Shown one piece after another: positions 22,813 to 32,280 of a DNA stretch of 64,000 nucleotides; position 1 is the first letter of the stretch; every line of letters starts with the position of its first letter. The DNA is taken from NCBI RefSeq assembly GCF_000954115.1, contig NZ_CP010797.1:2790001-2854000 (forward strand), in the 5' to 3' direction. The position numbers and the translations under genes are program-made. The stretch is from Rhodococcus sp. B7740. GTDB lineage: Bacteria > Actinomycetota > Actinomycetes > Mycobacteriales > Mycobacteriaceae. The notes under the pieces were generated by a model that was not told where the DNA came from, ran no database searches, and saw nothing but the letters and a program-made list of their open reading frames with translations.

Positions 22813-23616
22813 ATGAACTGGGTGTCAGCGATCACACTGCCCGCGCGCGCCGGAATTGCCATCGCCGAGCAGGCGATCGGCGTCGCGGAGGTCGCGCTGG
22901 CGACCACCAGGATGGCCTTGGCCACCGGTGCGTCGGGCACCGCAGGTGTCGCCTCGCTCGCCAACCCGCGCGGCGGCACGATGCAACTGCTGGCCCAGCT
23001 CGGCCAGCTCACCTCCGACGACCGCGCCCTGGGCAACGCCCTCAAGGAAGGCGGGCCACTCGATCGCCTGCTCGCCCAGGGTGGCGTCGTGGACCGCCTC
23101 ACCTCCGAGGACGGCACCCTCGAGCGGCTGCTGTCCCCTGGCGGCCCGGTCGAGCGAATCCTGGCTCCCGGCGGACCCCTGGACCGGCTGCTCGCCGAGG
23201 ACGGACCGCTCGAACGACTGCTCGCCGAGGGCGGTCTGCTGGACCGCATCACCGCCACCAACGGACCGCTGGAACGACTGACGGCCAAGGACGGTCCGCT
23301 CGAGGTGCTCACGCGTCAGGACGGCCTCATCGAACGCGCCATCGCCGAGGAGGGCATCCTCGAAACGCTCCTCGCCGAGGACGGAGCCATCGAGCGACTG
23401 ACCGCCAAGGGTGGCCCACTCGATCAGTTGGTCAAGCTCTCGGAGACGTTGACGTCGGTGGCCCCCAACATCGAGCGGATGAGCATCTCGATCGACATCC
23501 TGCAGGATTCCGTGGAGATCCTTTCGGCCGCGGTACATCCGCTGGGAGAGCTGGTCGGGCGACTTCCGAGTCGGTGGCTCAAGAGCGGCAAGCAGTCGGT
23601 GCACGAACTGCACTGA
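22813..23616 (+). CDS. Decapeptide-repeat protein of unknown function
   Basis: I do not recognise this 267-residue protein. Residues 1-79 are rich in alanine with an amphipathic or hydrophobic start (ARAGIAIAEQAIGVAEVALA). Residues 80-209 are thirteen uninterrupted 10-residue units with consensus GGPLDRLLAE (variants DGPLERLLAE, GGVVDRLTSE, DGAIERLTAK); residues 70-79 may be a degenerate extra unit. Position 2 is glycine in all units, positions 4, 7 and 8 are mostly hydrophobic, and 5-6 are acidic-basic. Residues 210-267 form a helical tail ending KQSVHELH. There is no signal peptide. The regular period without indels suggests a solenoid or fibrous shape. It lies 33 bp after gdx with weak ribosome-binding sequence; a link to guanidine export is only positional. 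Confidence 0.85.
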   Translation: MNWVSAITLPARAGIAIAEQAIGVAEVALATTRMALATGASGTAGVASLANPRGGTMQLLAQLGQLTSDDRALGNALKEGGPLDRLLAQGGVVDRLTSEDGTLERLLSPGGPVERILAPGGPLDRLLAEDGPLERLLAEGGLLDRITATNGPLERLTAKDGPLEVLTRQDGLIERAIAEEGILETLLAEDGAIERLTAKGGPLDQLVKLSETLTSVAPNIERMSISIDILQDSVEILSAAVHPLGELVGRLPSRWLKSGKQSVHELH

Positions 23617-23658
23617 CCCGTCCCACGGGTACGTCCCGGGCCTTCTCGGATCGGCCGA

Positions 23659-23672
23659 TGTTAGCGCTCACA
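23659..23672. promoter_or_regulatory. LacI-type operator O1 upstream of the sugar ABC operon
   Basis: TGTTAGCGCTCACA is a near-perfect palindrome around the central CG and fits the general LacI/GalR operator form TGTNAGCGCTNACA. A second copy differing at one base lies 56 bp downstream. The LacI-family gene that ends the transporter operon is the obvious regulator. Confidence 0.75.
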
Positions 23673-23701
23673 CTGGTCACGTGGGTGCAAAAAAGAAATC
23701 T

Positions 23702-23728
23702 TTGACAATGCCGATGTTATCGCTCACA
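23702..23728 (+). promoter_or_regulatory. TTGACA box and LacI-type operator O2 upstream of chvE
   Basis: A perfect -35 hexamer TTGACA (23702-23707) precedes TGTTATCGCTCACA (23715-23728), the second copy of the operator. The operator occupies the region between -35 and -10, so a bound LacI protein would block RNA polymerase; no clear -10 hexamer is seen at the ideal spacing (CACACT is there instead). The whole 196-bp gap upstream of chvE contains nothing else but a few G/C-rich inverted repeats near 23617-23645. The two operators on the same DNA face distance (56 bp, about 5.3 turns) might allow looping. Confidence 0.65.
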
Positions 23729-23812
23729 CTTTCGTCTTGATGTGATGCGAACCACACGGGACACCCCGGCGGACCCCGCTTCACGGTCTACTCCACTACG
23801 CAGGGAGAAACG

Positions 23813-24949
23813 ATGAAGTTTCGACACCTATCCATCGCCGCAGCCGCGGTGGCGCTCACCCTCACGCTCGGCGCGTGTGGATCGAGCACCAAGACCGCGG
23901 ACCAGGCTCCGGCCGAAGGCGGAAGCACGGCGGGCGCCCTGATCGGCGTCACGATGCCGACGAAGTCCTCGGCTCGATGGATCGCCGACGGCGACAACCT
24001 CAAGAGCGCGCTGGAGGGGCAGGGCTACAAGGTCGATCTGCAGTACGCCGAGAACGACATTCCCACCCAGGTGAACCAGATCGAGAACCAGATCACCCAG
24101 GGCGCAAAGCTTCTCATCGTGGCCTCCGTGGACGGCACCGCCATCACCACCCAGCTGCAGGAAGCAAAGGACAACGGCATCGGCGTCATCGCCTACGACC
24201 GCCTCATCCGTAACTCGCCCAACGTCGACTACTACGCGACGTTCGACAACTACAAGGTCGGCGTCGACCAGGCCACGTCGCTTCTCGTCGGTCTCGGCCT
24301 GAAGAACGAGGACGGCACCGACAAGGCCGATGCCCCGGCCGGCCCGTTGAACATCGAGGTCTTCGCCGGTTCGCCCGACGACAACAACGCCACCTTCTTC
24401 TTCGACGGTGCCATGGACACCCTGAAGCCGTACCTGGACAAGGGAACTCTGAAGATCGGCAGCGGCGAGTCCGATTTCGAGACGGCTGCGACACTGCGCT
24501 GGGATCCGGCCACCGCCCAGAAGCGCATGGAGGATCTGCTCACCAAGACGTATTCCTCCGGCCAGAAGGTGCAGGGCGTGCTCTCGCCGTACGACGGCTT
24601 GTCCATCGGCATCCTCTCCGCACTCAAGAGCAACGGATACGGAACAGCAGGGCAGCCGTACCCGATCGTCACCGGACAGGACGCCGAGGTGCCGTCCGTG
24701 AAGTCCATCATCGCCGGTGAGCAGTACTCCACGATCTACAAGGACACCCGTCAGCTGGCCGAGGTCACCATCGCGATGGCTCAGGCCATGCTCGACGGTC
24801 AGACGCCCGAGACCAACAACACCACCGATTACGACAACGGCGACAAGGTCGTTCCCGCGTACCTGCTGCAGCCGGAGATCGTCTACAAGGACAACTACGA
24901 GAAGCTGCTGGTCGAGGGTGGCTACTACACCGAGGATCAGTTGAAGTGA
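23813..24949 (+). CDS. chvE: Sugar ABC transporter substrate-binding lipoprotein, ChvE type
   Basis: The 378-residue protein has a lipoprotein signal ([20 protein letters not shown] followed by AC, with the lipobox LGAC and cysteine near residue 22) and a periplasmic-binding-protein type I fold. Segments such as [47 protein letters not shown] and [16 protein letters not shown] are typical of the ChvE multiple-monosaccharide binders (arabinose, galactose, glucose, xylose, fucose). The exact sugar is not fixed. First gene of a three-gene importer operon followed by its regulator; start ATG preceded by AGGGAGAAACG. Confidence 0.9.
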   Translation: MKFRHLSIAAAAVALTLTLGACGSSTKTADQAPAEGGSTAGALIGVTMPTKSSARWIADGDNLKSALEGQGYKVDLQYAENDIPTQVNQIENQITQGAKLLIVASVDGTAITTQLQEAKDNGIGVIAYDRLIRNSPNVDYYATFDNYKVGVDQATSLLVGLGLKNEDGTDKADAPAGPLNIEVFAGSPDDNNATFFFDGAMDTLKPYLDKGTLKIGSGESDFETAATLRWDPATAQKRMEDLLTKTYSSGQKVQGVLSPYDGLSIGILSALKSNGYGTAGQPYPIVTGQDAEVPSVKSIIAGEQYSTIYKDTRQLAEVTIAMAQAMLDGQTPETNNTTDYDNGDKVVPAYLLQPEIVYKDNYEKLLVEGGYYTEDQLK

Positions 24950-26496
24950 GTTCGGCGATGACGAGCCCGATCCTGGAGATGCGTGGCATCACCAAGACCT
25001 TTCCCGGCGTCAAGGCTCTACAGGACGTCACTCTCTCGGTGAATCGCGGCGAAATCCACGCGATCTGCGGCGAGAACGGCGCAGGCAAGTCGACGCTCAT
25101 GAAGGTGTTGTCGGGTGTGTACCCACACGACACCTTCGACGGCGACATCGTGTTCGACGGTAAGCCGTGCGAGTTCTCCGACATCCGGGGCAGCGAGGCC
25201 GAGGGCATCGTCATCATCCATCAGGAACTTGCACTGAGTCCGTACCTCTCGATCGCCGAGAACATCTTTCTCGGCAACGAGCGGTCCAAGCGCGGGTTCA
25301 TCGACTGGAACCGCACCAATTCCGAGGCCGCAGCCCTACTGAACCGGGTAGGGCTGCGGGAGAACCCCGTCAGCGTCGTCAGCGATCTCGGTGTCGGCAA
25401 GCAGCAGCTCGTCGAGATCGCCAAGGCGTTGTCCAAGGACGTGACGCTGCTGATTCTCGACGAACCGACTGCGGCACTGAACGATTCGGATTCCGCTCAC
25501 CTCCTCGACCTGCTACGCGGTCTGCGGGACGAGGGCATCACGTGCGTGATCATCTCGCACAAGCTCAACGAGATCGCGGCCATCGCGGACCGGACGACGA
25601 TCATCCGTGACGGCCGGACCATCAAGACCCTGGATATGCGAGACCCGGACGTCACCGAGGATCGCATCATCTCGCTCATGGTCGGCCGCGATCTCGAGCA
25701 CCGGTTTCCGCCGCACGAATCGACCGTGGGAGAGGAAGTCCTGCGTATCGAGGACTGGACCGTGCACAGTCCGACGCAACACGGCCGGACCGTTGTCGAC
25801 AAGGCGAATCTCAGTCTGCGCCGCGGGGAGATCGTCGGTCTTGCCGGCTTGATGGGTGCCGGACGCACCGAGTTGGCCATGAGCGTCTTCGGCCGAAGCT
25901 ACGGCATCGACATCTCGGGGCGACTGTACAAGTACGGCAAGGAAATTCACGTCAAGTCGGTCAACGATGCCATCCATCACGGGATCGCCTACGCCACCGA
26001 GGACCGAAAGCGGTACGGCCTCAATCTGATCGACGACATCAAGCGCAACATCTCCACCGCCGCCCTGGACAAGCTGGTGACGGGAGGCTTCGTCGACGAC
26101 AACCAGGAGTTCAAGGTCGCCGAGGGTTTCCGCAAGAGCATGAACATCAAGGCACCGAACGTGACCGCCGTGGTCGGCAAACTCTCCGGCGGCAATCAGC
26201 AGAAGGTCGTGTTGAGCAAATGGATCTTCAGCGATCCCGATGTGCTCATTCTCGACGAACCGACACGAGGAATCGACGTCGGCGCGAAGTTCGAAATCTA
26301 TTCGATCATCAACGATCTCGCCGACGCCGGGAAGGCGGTCCTGGTGATCTCCTCCGAGCTCCCCGAACTGCTCGGGCTGTGCGACCGGATCTACGCACTG
26401 TCGGCAGGCCGTATCACCGGTGAGGTCACTCGCGAGGACGCGACCCAGGAATCGCTCATGCATCTCATGACCCGTGGAACAGGAGTACTTCGATGA
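24946..26496 (+). CDS. gguA: Sugar ABC transporter ATP-binding protein, GguA/MmsA type
   Basis: The 516-residue protein carries two fused ABC domains. The first has Walker [10 protein letters not shown] (about residues 45-53), Q-loop HQELAL, and Walker [12 protein letters not shown]; the second has a degenerate A loop ([13 protein letters not shown]), signature [14 protein letters not shown] and Walker [15 protein letters not shown]. This is the standard arrangement of CUT2 importers. GTG at 24946 overlaps the chvE stop. It energises the GguB permease encoded next (4-bp overlap). Confidence 0.93.
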   Translation: MSSAMTSPILEMRGITKTFPGVKALQDVTLSVNRGEIHAICGENGAGKSTLMKVLSGVYPHDTFDGDIVFDGKPCEFSDIRGSEAEGIVIIHQELALSPYLSIAENIFLGNERSKRGFIDWNRTNSEAAALLNRVGLRENPVSVVSDLGVGKQQLVEIAKALSKDVTLLILDEPTAALNDSDSAHLLDLLRGLRDEGITCVIISHKLNEIAAIADRTTIIRDGRTIKTLDMRDPDVTEDRIISLMVGRDLEHRFPPHESTVGEEVLRIEDWTVHSPTQHGRTVVDKANLSLRRGEIVGLAGLMGAGRTELAMSVFGRSYGIDISGRLYKYGKEIHVKSVNDAIHHGIAYATEDRKRYGLNLIDDIKRNISTAALDKLVTGGFVDDNQEFKVAEGFRKSMNIKAPNVTAVVGKLSGGNQQKVVLSKWIFSDPDVLILDEPTRGIDVGAKFEIYSIINDLADAGKAVLVISSELPELLGLCDRIYALSAGRITGEVTREDATQESLMHLMTRGTGVLR

Positions 26497-27824
26497 ATCA
26501 GTTGTCGACCGTGCGGGGGTTGCTCACGCGCAACCTTCGCCAGAGCGGAATCTTCATCGCCTTCGCGCTGATCATCGTGCTGTTCACCGTGCTGACGGGC
26601 GGTCAGCTTCTGGTGCCGCAGAACATCAGCAACATGGTGGTGCAGAACTCGTACATCCTCATCCTGGCCATCGGCATGGTCGTGATCATCATCGCGGGCC
26701 ACATCGACCTGTCCGTCGGCTCGGTCGTCGCGGCCACCGGTGCCATCGCCGGTGTCCTCATGGTTCAACAGAACGTGCCGTGGCCACTGGCGGTGCTGAT
26801 CACGTTGATCGTCGGCGGCCTGATCGGTGCCTGGCAGGGCTATTGGGTCGCGTACTTCGGCATACCGGCGTTCATCGTGACGCTGGCAGGCATGCTCGTC
26901 TTCCGCGCAGTCACTCTCATCGTTCTCGGCAACCAGGGCATCGGGCCGTTCCCGGGACCGGTGCGCACACTGTCCAACGGCTTCCTGCCCGGCTTCCTCG
27001 GCAACGTGGGACTCGGACCACTGGGCGGGGCCGACATCTTCACGTTGCTCGTCGCCATTGTGACCGTCGTCGGAATCGTGTTCAGCCAGTGGCGGTCCCG
27101 CACGGGTCGGCAGAAGTACGGCCAGACCGTGGACGCACTGCCGCTGTTCCTGATCAAGATGGCCTTCGCTGCCGCTCTCGTACTCGCCATCGCGGTGCAG
27201 CTGGCGCGGTTCAAGAACCTGCCGTACGTACTGATCCTGCTCGCCGTGCTGGTGATGGGCTACTCCACCCTCGCGGGCAAGACGGTGTTCGGTCGGCACG
27301 TGTACGCGATCGGCGGCAACATCCACGCTGCCTCGCTGTCCGGCATCAAGGTCAAGCCGGTCACCTTCTGGATCTTCGTCAACATGGGCGTGCTCTCGGC
27401 CCTGGCCGGAATCATCTTCGCCGGTCGACTCAACCAGGCCGGACCCACCGCGGGCAACGGCTTCGAGCTCGACGCCATCGCGGCGGCCTTCATCGGCGGC
27501 GCGGCAGTGCAGGGCGGCGTCGGCCGCATCGTCGGCGCACTCACCGGTGGGCTGATCATCGCCGTGATCAACAGTGGAATGTCGCTCATCGGCTCGCCCA
27601 GTGAGCGCGTTCAGCTGGTCAAGGGCCTGGTCCTGCTCGCGGCGGTTGCGTTCGACATCTGGACCAAGCGTCGAGCAGCGAGCGGCAAGGGCAACAAGGG
27701 CGACAAAGCCGCGCCCCCGAGCAGCTATCTCGGTGTGCCCGTGCCTGCCGAGATGTTCACCGGTGCCGAACAGGGCAAGCCTGCGCCCACCACGACCGGC
27801 ACGGCGGTGAACACACCCACCTGA
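26493..27824 (+). CDS. gguB: Sugar ABC transporter permease, GguB type
   Basis: The 443-residue protein has about ten membrane helices and the CUT2 permease motifs [31 protein letters not shown] near residue 50 and [15 protein letters not shown] near residue 325. The C-terminal 45 residues form a hydrophilic tail rich in lysine, proline and threonine, longer than strictly needed. It forms the membrane channel of the ChvE-GguA importer. Confidence 0.92.
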   Translation: MNQLSTVRGLLTRNLRQSGIFIAFALIIVLFTVLTGGQLLVPQNISNMVVQNSYILILAIGMVVIIIAGHIDLSVGSVVAATGAIAGVLMVQQNVPWPLAVLITLIVGGLIGAWQGYWVAYFGIPAFIVTLAGMLVFRAVTLIVLGNQGIGPFPGPVRTLSNGFLPGFLGNVGLGPLGGADIFTLLVAIVTVVGIVFSQWRSRTGRQKYGQTVDALPLFLIKMAFAAALVLAIAVQLARFKNLPYVLILLAVLVMGYSTLAGKTVFGRHVYAIGGNIHAASLSGIKVKPVTFWIFVNMGVLSALAGIIFAGRLNQAGPTAGNGFELDAIAAAFIGGAAVQGGVGRIVGALTGGLIIAVINSGMSLIGSPSERVQLVKGLVLLAAVAFDIWTKRRAASGKGNKGDKAAPPSSYLGVPVPAEMFTGAEQGKPAPTTTGTAVNTPT

Positions 27825-27899
27825 CGTGCATGTTCGCGGGCGCCGAGGGACCCGGCATGCTGTGATTGTCTTCGACGACGCGAGAGGAGCTGCACGACG

Positions 27900-28910
27900 A
27901 TGACGCCGACACGCGGACCAGCCATGACCGATGTCGCCCGGCTCGCAGGTGTGTCCCACCAGACCGTCTCCCGCGTCATCAACGGTCATCCCAACGTGAC
28001 CGAGGCGACGCGAACGAAAGTGGATCGGGCGATCTCGGAGCTCGGATACCGCCCCAACACCGCCGCTCGTGCTCTGGTGACCGGCCGCAGCAAGACCATC
28101 GGAATCGTCGGCACCGGAAACGCTCTGTACGGCCCGGTCTCGACCCTCTACAGCGTCGAGTACGCAGCACGCCACGCCGGCTACTCGGTGGTGGTCGCCG
28201 TCCCCACCTCCTTCGACGAGTCGGCGATCATCACCTGCGTGCGCCGGTTGCAGAAGCAGGGCGTCGACGGCGTGGTCGTCATCGCGCCACTGCGCACCGA
28301 CGGCGGCGACATCGCCGATCTGGCCGGGGAGCTGCCGCTGGTGGCCGTCGAGGGTTCGCCCGCCGGCGATCTGGCCGTGGTCTCGGTCGATCAGATCGCC
28401 GGAGCCAAGGCCGCAACCGCGCACCTGCTCTCGCTCGGGCACCGCGCCGTGTGGCACGTTGCCGGGCCGCTGGGTTGGTACGAGGCCACCGATCGCGTCA
28501 CCGGCTGGCGGATGGCCCACGAGGATGCCGGCGTGGAGCCACCGCCCACTCTCGGCGGCGACTGGACCGCGAGATCGGGGTTCGAGGCCGGCAGCGAACT
28601 GGCCGGGAACGCCGACGTCACCGCGGTGTTCGCAGGCAACGACTCCATGGCGCTCGGGGTGCTGCGCGCACTGGACGTCCACGGCAGGCGAGTACCGCAG
28701 GACGTCAGTGTGGTCGGCTTCGACGACGTTCCCGACGCGGAATTCTTCTCGCCGCCCCTGACCACCATCCGCCAGGAGTTCACCGACGTCGGCATCCGGA
28801 GCGTCGAGATTCTGCTCGACCAGATCGACACCGGAAATCGAAGCACCATGCGTTCGAGCATCGAACCGAGCCTGGTGATCAGGTCGAGCACCGGTGCCGC
28901 ACGTGCATGA
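27900..28910 (+). CDS. LacI-family transcriptional regulator of the sugar operon
   Basis: The 336-residue protein starts with a LacI helix-turn-helix (MTDVARLAGVSHQTVSRVINGHPNVTEATRTKV, residues about 9-42) with hinge GYRPNTAARALVTGRSKTIGIV, then a periplasmic-binding-like sensor domain containing AVFAGNDSMALGVLRAL and SVVGFDDVPDAEFFSPPLTTI. It follows gguB by 75 bp with a GAGAGGAG ribosome-binding site and probably belongs to the same transcript. The two LacI-type operators before chvE are its likely sites; the inducing sugar is presumably the transported one. Confidence 0.92.
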   Translation: MTPTRGPAMTDVARLAGVSHQTVSRVINGHPNVTEATRTKVDRAISELGYRPNTAARALVTGRSKTIGIVGTGNALYGPVSTLYSVEYAARHAGYSVVVAVPTSFDESAIITCVRRLQKQGVDGVVVIAPLRTDGGDIADLAGELPLVAVEGSPAGDLAVVSVDQIAGAKAATAHLLSLGHRAVWHVAGPLGWYEATDRVTGWRMAHEDAGVEPPPTLGGDWTARSGFEAGSELAGNADVTAVFAGNDSMALGVLRALDVHGRRVPQDVSVVGFDDVPDAEFFSPPLTTIRQEFTDVGIRSVEILLDQIDTGNRSTMRSSIEPSLVIRSSTGAARA

Positions 28911-28913
28911 AAC

Positions 28914-28948
28914 TTCGTAGCCTGCTACGAATTTCCGCACACGTGCGG
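28914..28948. terminator. Hairpins between the LacI and pruC genes
   Basis: The 49-bp gap between convergent genes holds a perfect 7-bp stem TTCGTAG-CCTG-CTACGAA (28914-28931) followed by CCGCA-CACG-TGCGG (28935-28948). The first shares its TCGTAG/CTACGA core with the hairpin at 4399-4418, and both sites are followed by CTCACATGCG, which forms the 3' end of the minus-strand gene in each case. Confidence 0.6.
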
Positions 28949-28959
28949 CGAAGCCGCTC

Positions 28960-30531
28960 TCACATGCGCAGCTGCAGTTCCACCAACAGGCGAGCATCGG
29001 AATCGCCGAGATCGAGGTCCAGGATCTGCTCGACGCGGCGAATGCGGTAGCGCAGGGTGTTCGGGTGGATGTGCAGTCGCACGGCGGCCGCCCGAACGTC
29101 ACCGAAACACGCCAGGTACGACACGAGACTCTCGCGCATTCTGGAGTCGTTGGTCGCGTCGTATCGGTCGAGGGCGGTGATGCGCGGGTCTCGTAGCTGT
29201 TCGTGATTGGCGATCAGTTCCAGGATTTCGCCCAGCAGCACGGAGGTTCTCGACTCCTCGAGCGTCGTGACCCGCACCTCGCCGGTGGTGCCGTCGAGCA
29301 CTCGGTCGACCTCGAATCTGGCCACGGCCACCCCGTCGAGATCGGCGATCGGTGCGGCGACCGCAGCGCGCAACGCCAGCGAGGTGCGCGTCTCGATTCG
29401 CCCGACGGCATCGGCGGCCCACGCCGCGATCCCCGTGCCCGACGCCACCCCGGGAAACAGCGCGTAGATTCTCTCGCCGATGGTGGTGACCAACGAGTCA
29501 CGGCGAAAAGCGCTGGCGTGCAATCGGATAGACGGTGCCAGGGTGCTGATCTCGAATTCCCCGCAGGCAGCGAATCCGACGACTGCCGCCGATCCCGAGG
29601 TGGGGATCGACAGTGCCGACGCGAGCGACGGGACGTCGACACCGCCGCCCCGTGCACCGAGCAGGCGCTGAATCTGCAGGGCCTCGTTGGTCGGGGCGTT
29701 CGCGATGCGGGTGATCAGTCGAGCCGCGACGGCCGAGGCACCGCGCAGTACCGCGTCGGCGTCGGCGGCGAGCGGGGCGGCACCCTCCTGCACCCAGATC
29801 GTCCCGAGAGTCGTTGGGCTGCCGGATATCCGACGGATTCCGACGGCGAGGCGTCGACGAATTCCCAGTTCGGTATCGGCCGGTACGTCGATCACGTCGT
29901 CGGTGCGGCGGAGTCGATCGAACACACCTCGCTCGTGCAGTCTGCGCAGGTAGTCGGCCGGCCCTTCGCGTCCGAGGATCGACAGGGTCCGCAGTTCGTC
30001 GGCCGCGTCGTCGGATGCCGAGTAGGCCAGCACATGTGAGCGCTCGTCCTCGATGCTCACCATGCCCTTCGTCAGCGACGCCACCGTCTGCGCGAGTTCG
30101 TAGAGATCGGTATCGGCTCCGAACAGTCCGTCGTCGGAGCTCTGGGCACGGACCTGGTCGAGAACTCCCCGCATCATCGACAGCAACAGCTCCCACCGTG
30201 TCTGCTGGTGCACCGCGACCAGTGCGATACCTGCCTCCCGCGCACCGTGGGACAGCGCAGTCGAGGCGGCGACCTTGGTCAGCACCGCAAGCGGTCGATC
30301 CGCCACCGGGCGCAACGCGAGATCGTCGAACCACCGCACCACGTCGGCCTCGGTCACGCCCACCAGCAGCGTCAGATCGGAGGATGCTCCCGGAGGCAGC
30401 CGCAGGTCGTCGGCATCGAGCAGCGCGACGGACTCGACCTCCATATCCGTTCCTGCCGGCGCGAGGACGAGTTCGACGACGGCGCTGTGCAGCGAGGTCA
30501 GCATCGAACGCAGCGACACAGTGTTGGCCAT
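28960..30531 (-). CDS. pruC: PucR-type regulator of proline utilisation
   Basis: The 523-residue protein has a long N-terminal PucR-like sensory region, a GGDEF-like degenerate central domain typical of CdaR/PucR proteins, and a C-terminal helix-turn-helix SYLACFGDVRAAAVRLHIHPNTLRYRIRRVEQILDLDL (about residues 470-508). In mycobacteria the homologous gene beside pruAB (pruC) activates proline catabolism. Here it is divergent from pruA with a 99-bp gap, which fits. The start ATG at 30531 is used. Confidence 0.87.
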   Translation of the reverse strand: MANTVSLRSMLTSLHSAVVELVLAPAGTDMEVESVALLDADDLRLPPGASSDLTLLVGVTEADVVRWFDDLALRPVADRPLAVLTKVAASTALSHGAREAGIALVAVHQQTRWELLLSMMRGVLDQVRAQSSDDGLFGADTDLYELAQTVASLTKGMVSIEDERSHVLAYSASDDAADELRTLSILGREGPADYLRRLHERGVFDRLRRTDDVIDVPADTELGIRRRLAVGIRRISGSPTTLGTIWVQEGAAPLAADADAVLRGASAVAARLITRIANAPTNEALQIQRLLGARGGGVDVPSLASALSIPTSGSAAVVGFAACGEFEISTLAPSIRLHASAFRRDSLVTTIGERIYALFPGVASGTGIAAWAADAVGRIETRTSLALRAAVAAPIADLDGVAVARFEVDRVLDGTTGEVRVTTLEESRTSVLLGEILELIANHEQLRDPRITALDRYDATNDSRMRESLVSYLACFGDVRAAAVRLHIHPNTLRYRIRRVEQILDLDLGDSDARLLVELQLRM

Positions 30532-30630
30532 ACGGACAAGTAGATCACCGATTCTTTGGCCGATGGGCTGATTGAACGAGGTGCGGATCGGACTTCAATG
30601 AGCAGCACACACCGAAGACGAGGAGCAGCC

Positions 30631-32280
30631 ATGGACGCCGTCACATCCGTCCCCACCCCCATCAACGAGCCGGTCAACACCTACGCCCCCGGAAGCCCGG
30701 AACGGGCCCGCTTGCGCAGCCGATTGGACGAGCTCCGGAGTTCCCCCGTCGAGATCCGTCAGGTCATCGGCGGCGTTCACCGAGAGGCCGACGGCCCGGT
30801 CGAGAACGTCGTCGAACCGCACAGACACTCGTCGGTCATCGGTAGCTTCACCGGCACCACCCACCGGGACGTGCGCGACGCCATCGATGCTGCGACGGCA
30901 GCGGCCCCCGCGTGGCGCGAGCTTCCCTTCGACGAGCGCGCCGCGGTGTTCCTGCGAGCCGCCGATCTGCTGTCCGGTCCGTGGCGCGAAAGAATCGCTG
31001 CGGCAACGATGCTCGGTCAGTCCAAGTCGGCCTACCAGGCGGAGATCGACGCACCCTGCGAGCTGATCGACTTCTGGCGGTTCAACGTCGCGTTCGCCCG
31101 ACAGATTCTCGCCGAGCAGCCGGTCTCGGCACCGGGAGTGTGGAATCGCGTCGAATACCGTCCGCTCGAGGGCTTCGTCTACGCCATCACCCCGTTCAAC
31201 TTCACCGCCATCGCAGGCAATCTGCCCACCGCACCTGCGCTGATGGGCAACACCGTGCTGTGGAAGCCCTCGCCCACGCAGGCCGTCGCTGCATATCTGA
31301 CGCTCCAGTTGCTCGAAGCCGCAGGCCTTCCGCCGGGGGTGATCAATCTGGTTCTCGGTGACGGACCGATGGTTTCCGAAGTGGCCCTTGCCGATCCCCG
31401 GCTGGCCGGTATCCATTTCACCGGGTCCACCGCGACATTCCAGACGCTGTGGCGCGAGGTGGGCAACAACATCTCGAACTACCACTCGTATCCACGGCTC
31501 GTGGGTGAGACCGGCGGCAAGGACTTCGTCGTCGCGCACAGCTCCGCCGATCCGGATGTGCTGACCACCGCCATGATTCGCGGTGCCTTCGACTTTCAGG
31601 GTCAGAAGTGCTCGGCAGCGTCGAGGGCCTTCGTACCGAAGTCGCTGTGGGCTTCGATGGGCGACGGGTTCATCGAGCAGGTCTCGGCACTGAAGTACGG
31701 CGACGTGACCGACCTGTCCAACTACGGCGGTGCCGTCATCGACCGAAAGGCGTTCGACCGCAACGCAGCTGCTCTCGATCGAGCGAAGTCCGTTCCCGGC
31801 CTGACCATTGCCGCCGGTGGTACCTGCGACGACTCGGAGGGGTACTTCGTCTCCCCCACGGTGCTTCTCGGGGACGACCCCACCGACGAGGCCTTCACCA
31901 CCGAGTACTTCGGGCCGATCCTGGCCGTGCACGTCTACGACGACAGCAGGCCGGACGCCTATGCCGAGACACTGCGCACCGTCGACACCGGATCGAAGTA
32001 CGCGTTGACCGGAGCGGTCATCGCCACCGATCGCACCGCCGTCGAACAGGCCCATGCGGCACTGCGATTCGCCGCAGGCAACTTCTACGTCAACGACAAA
32101 CCGACCGGCGCGGTGGTGGGACAGCAACCGTTCGGTGGGGCCCGCGCGTCGGGAACCAACGACAAGGCGGGTTCACCGCAGAACCTGCTGCGGTGGACCT
32201 CGGCCCGCACCGTGAAGGAAACGTTCGTACCGCCGACCACTCACGGCTACCCGCATCAGGAAGGCGAGGGCACGCGATGA
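30631..32280 (+). CDS. pruA: Delta-1-pyrroline-5-carboxylate dehydrogenase
   Basis: The 549-residue aldehyde dehydrogenase oxidises glutamate semialdehyde (from P5C) to glutamate with NAD+. Visible are ITPFNFTAIAGNLPTAP, the nucleotide-binding HFTGSTATF, the general-base glutamate in LVGETGGKDF, and the catalytic cysteine in FDFQGQKCSAASR near residue 330. I chose ATG at 30631 because AGGAGCAGCC precedes it; the frame is open 25 codons further upstream. The stop overlaps the pruB start (ATGA), so P5C formed by PruB can be used at once by PruA. Confidence 0.95.
   Translation: MDAVTSVPTPINEPVNTYAPGSPERARLRSRLDELRSSPVEIRQVIGGVHREADGPVENVVEPHRHSSVIGSFTGTTHRDVRDAIDAATAAAPAWRELPFDERAAVFLRAADLLSGPWRERIAAATMLGQSKSAYQAEIDAPCELIDFWRFNVAFARQILAEQPVSAPGVWNRVEYRPLEGFVYAITPFNFTAIAGNLPTAPALMGNTVLWKPSPTQAVAAYLTLQLLEAAGLPPGVINLVLGDGPMVSEVALADPRLAGIHFTGSTATFQTLWREVGNNISNYHSYPRLVGETGGKDFVVAHSSADPDVLTTAMIRGAFDFQGQKCSAASRAFVPKSLWASMGDGFIEQVSALKYGDVTDLSNYGGAVIDRKAFDRNAAALDRAKSVPGLTIAAGGTCDDSEGYFVSPTVLLGDDPTDEAFTTEYFGPILAVHVYDDSRPDAYAETLRTVDTGSKYALTGAVIATDRTAVEQAHAALRFAAGNFYVNDKPTGAVVGQQPFGGARASGTNDKAGSPQNLLRWTSARTVKETFVPPTTHGYPHQEGEGTR

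Noticed and set aside
22813..23616. CRISPR-like array suggested by 30-bp periodic repeats
   Set aside because: The repeats are contiguous, diverged, lack spacers and encode an intact protein in one frame.
23702..23730. Complete SigA promoter (TTGACA plus -10) before chvE
   Set aside because: The -35 box is perfect but the hexamer at 17-bp spacing is CACACT, so only the -35 box and operators are reported.
26391..29102. Very long open frame (903 codons) on the minus strand opposite gguB and the LacI gene
   Set aside because: It is antisense to two clearly recognised genes, its translation has no recognisable domain and a skewed Asp/Gly/Arg/His composition typical of the shadow frame in GC-rich DNA.
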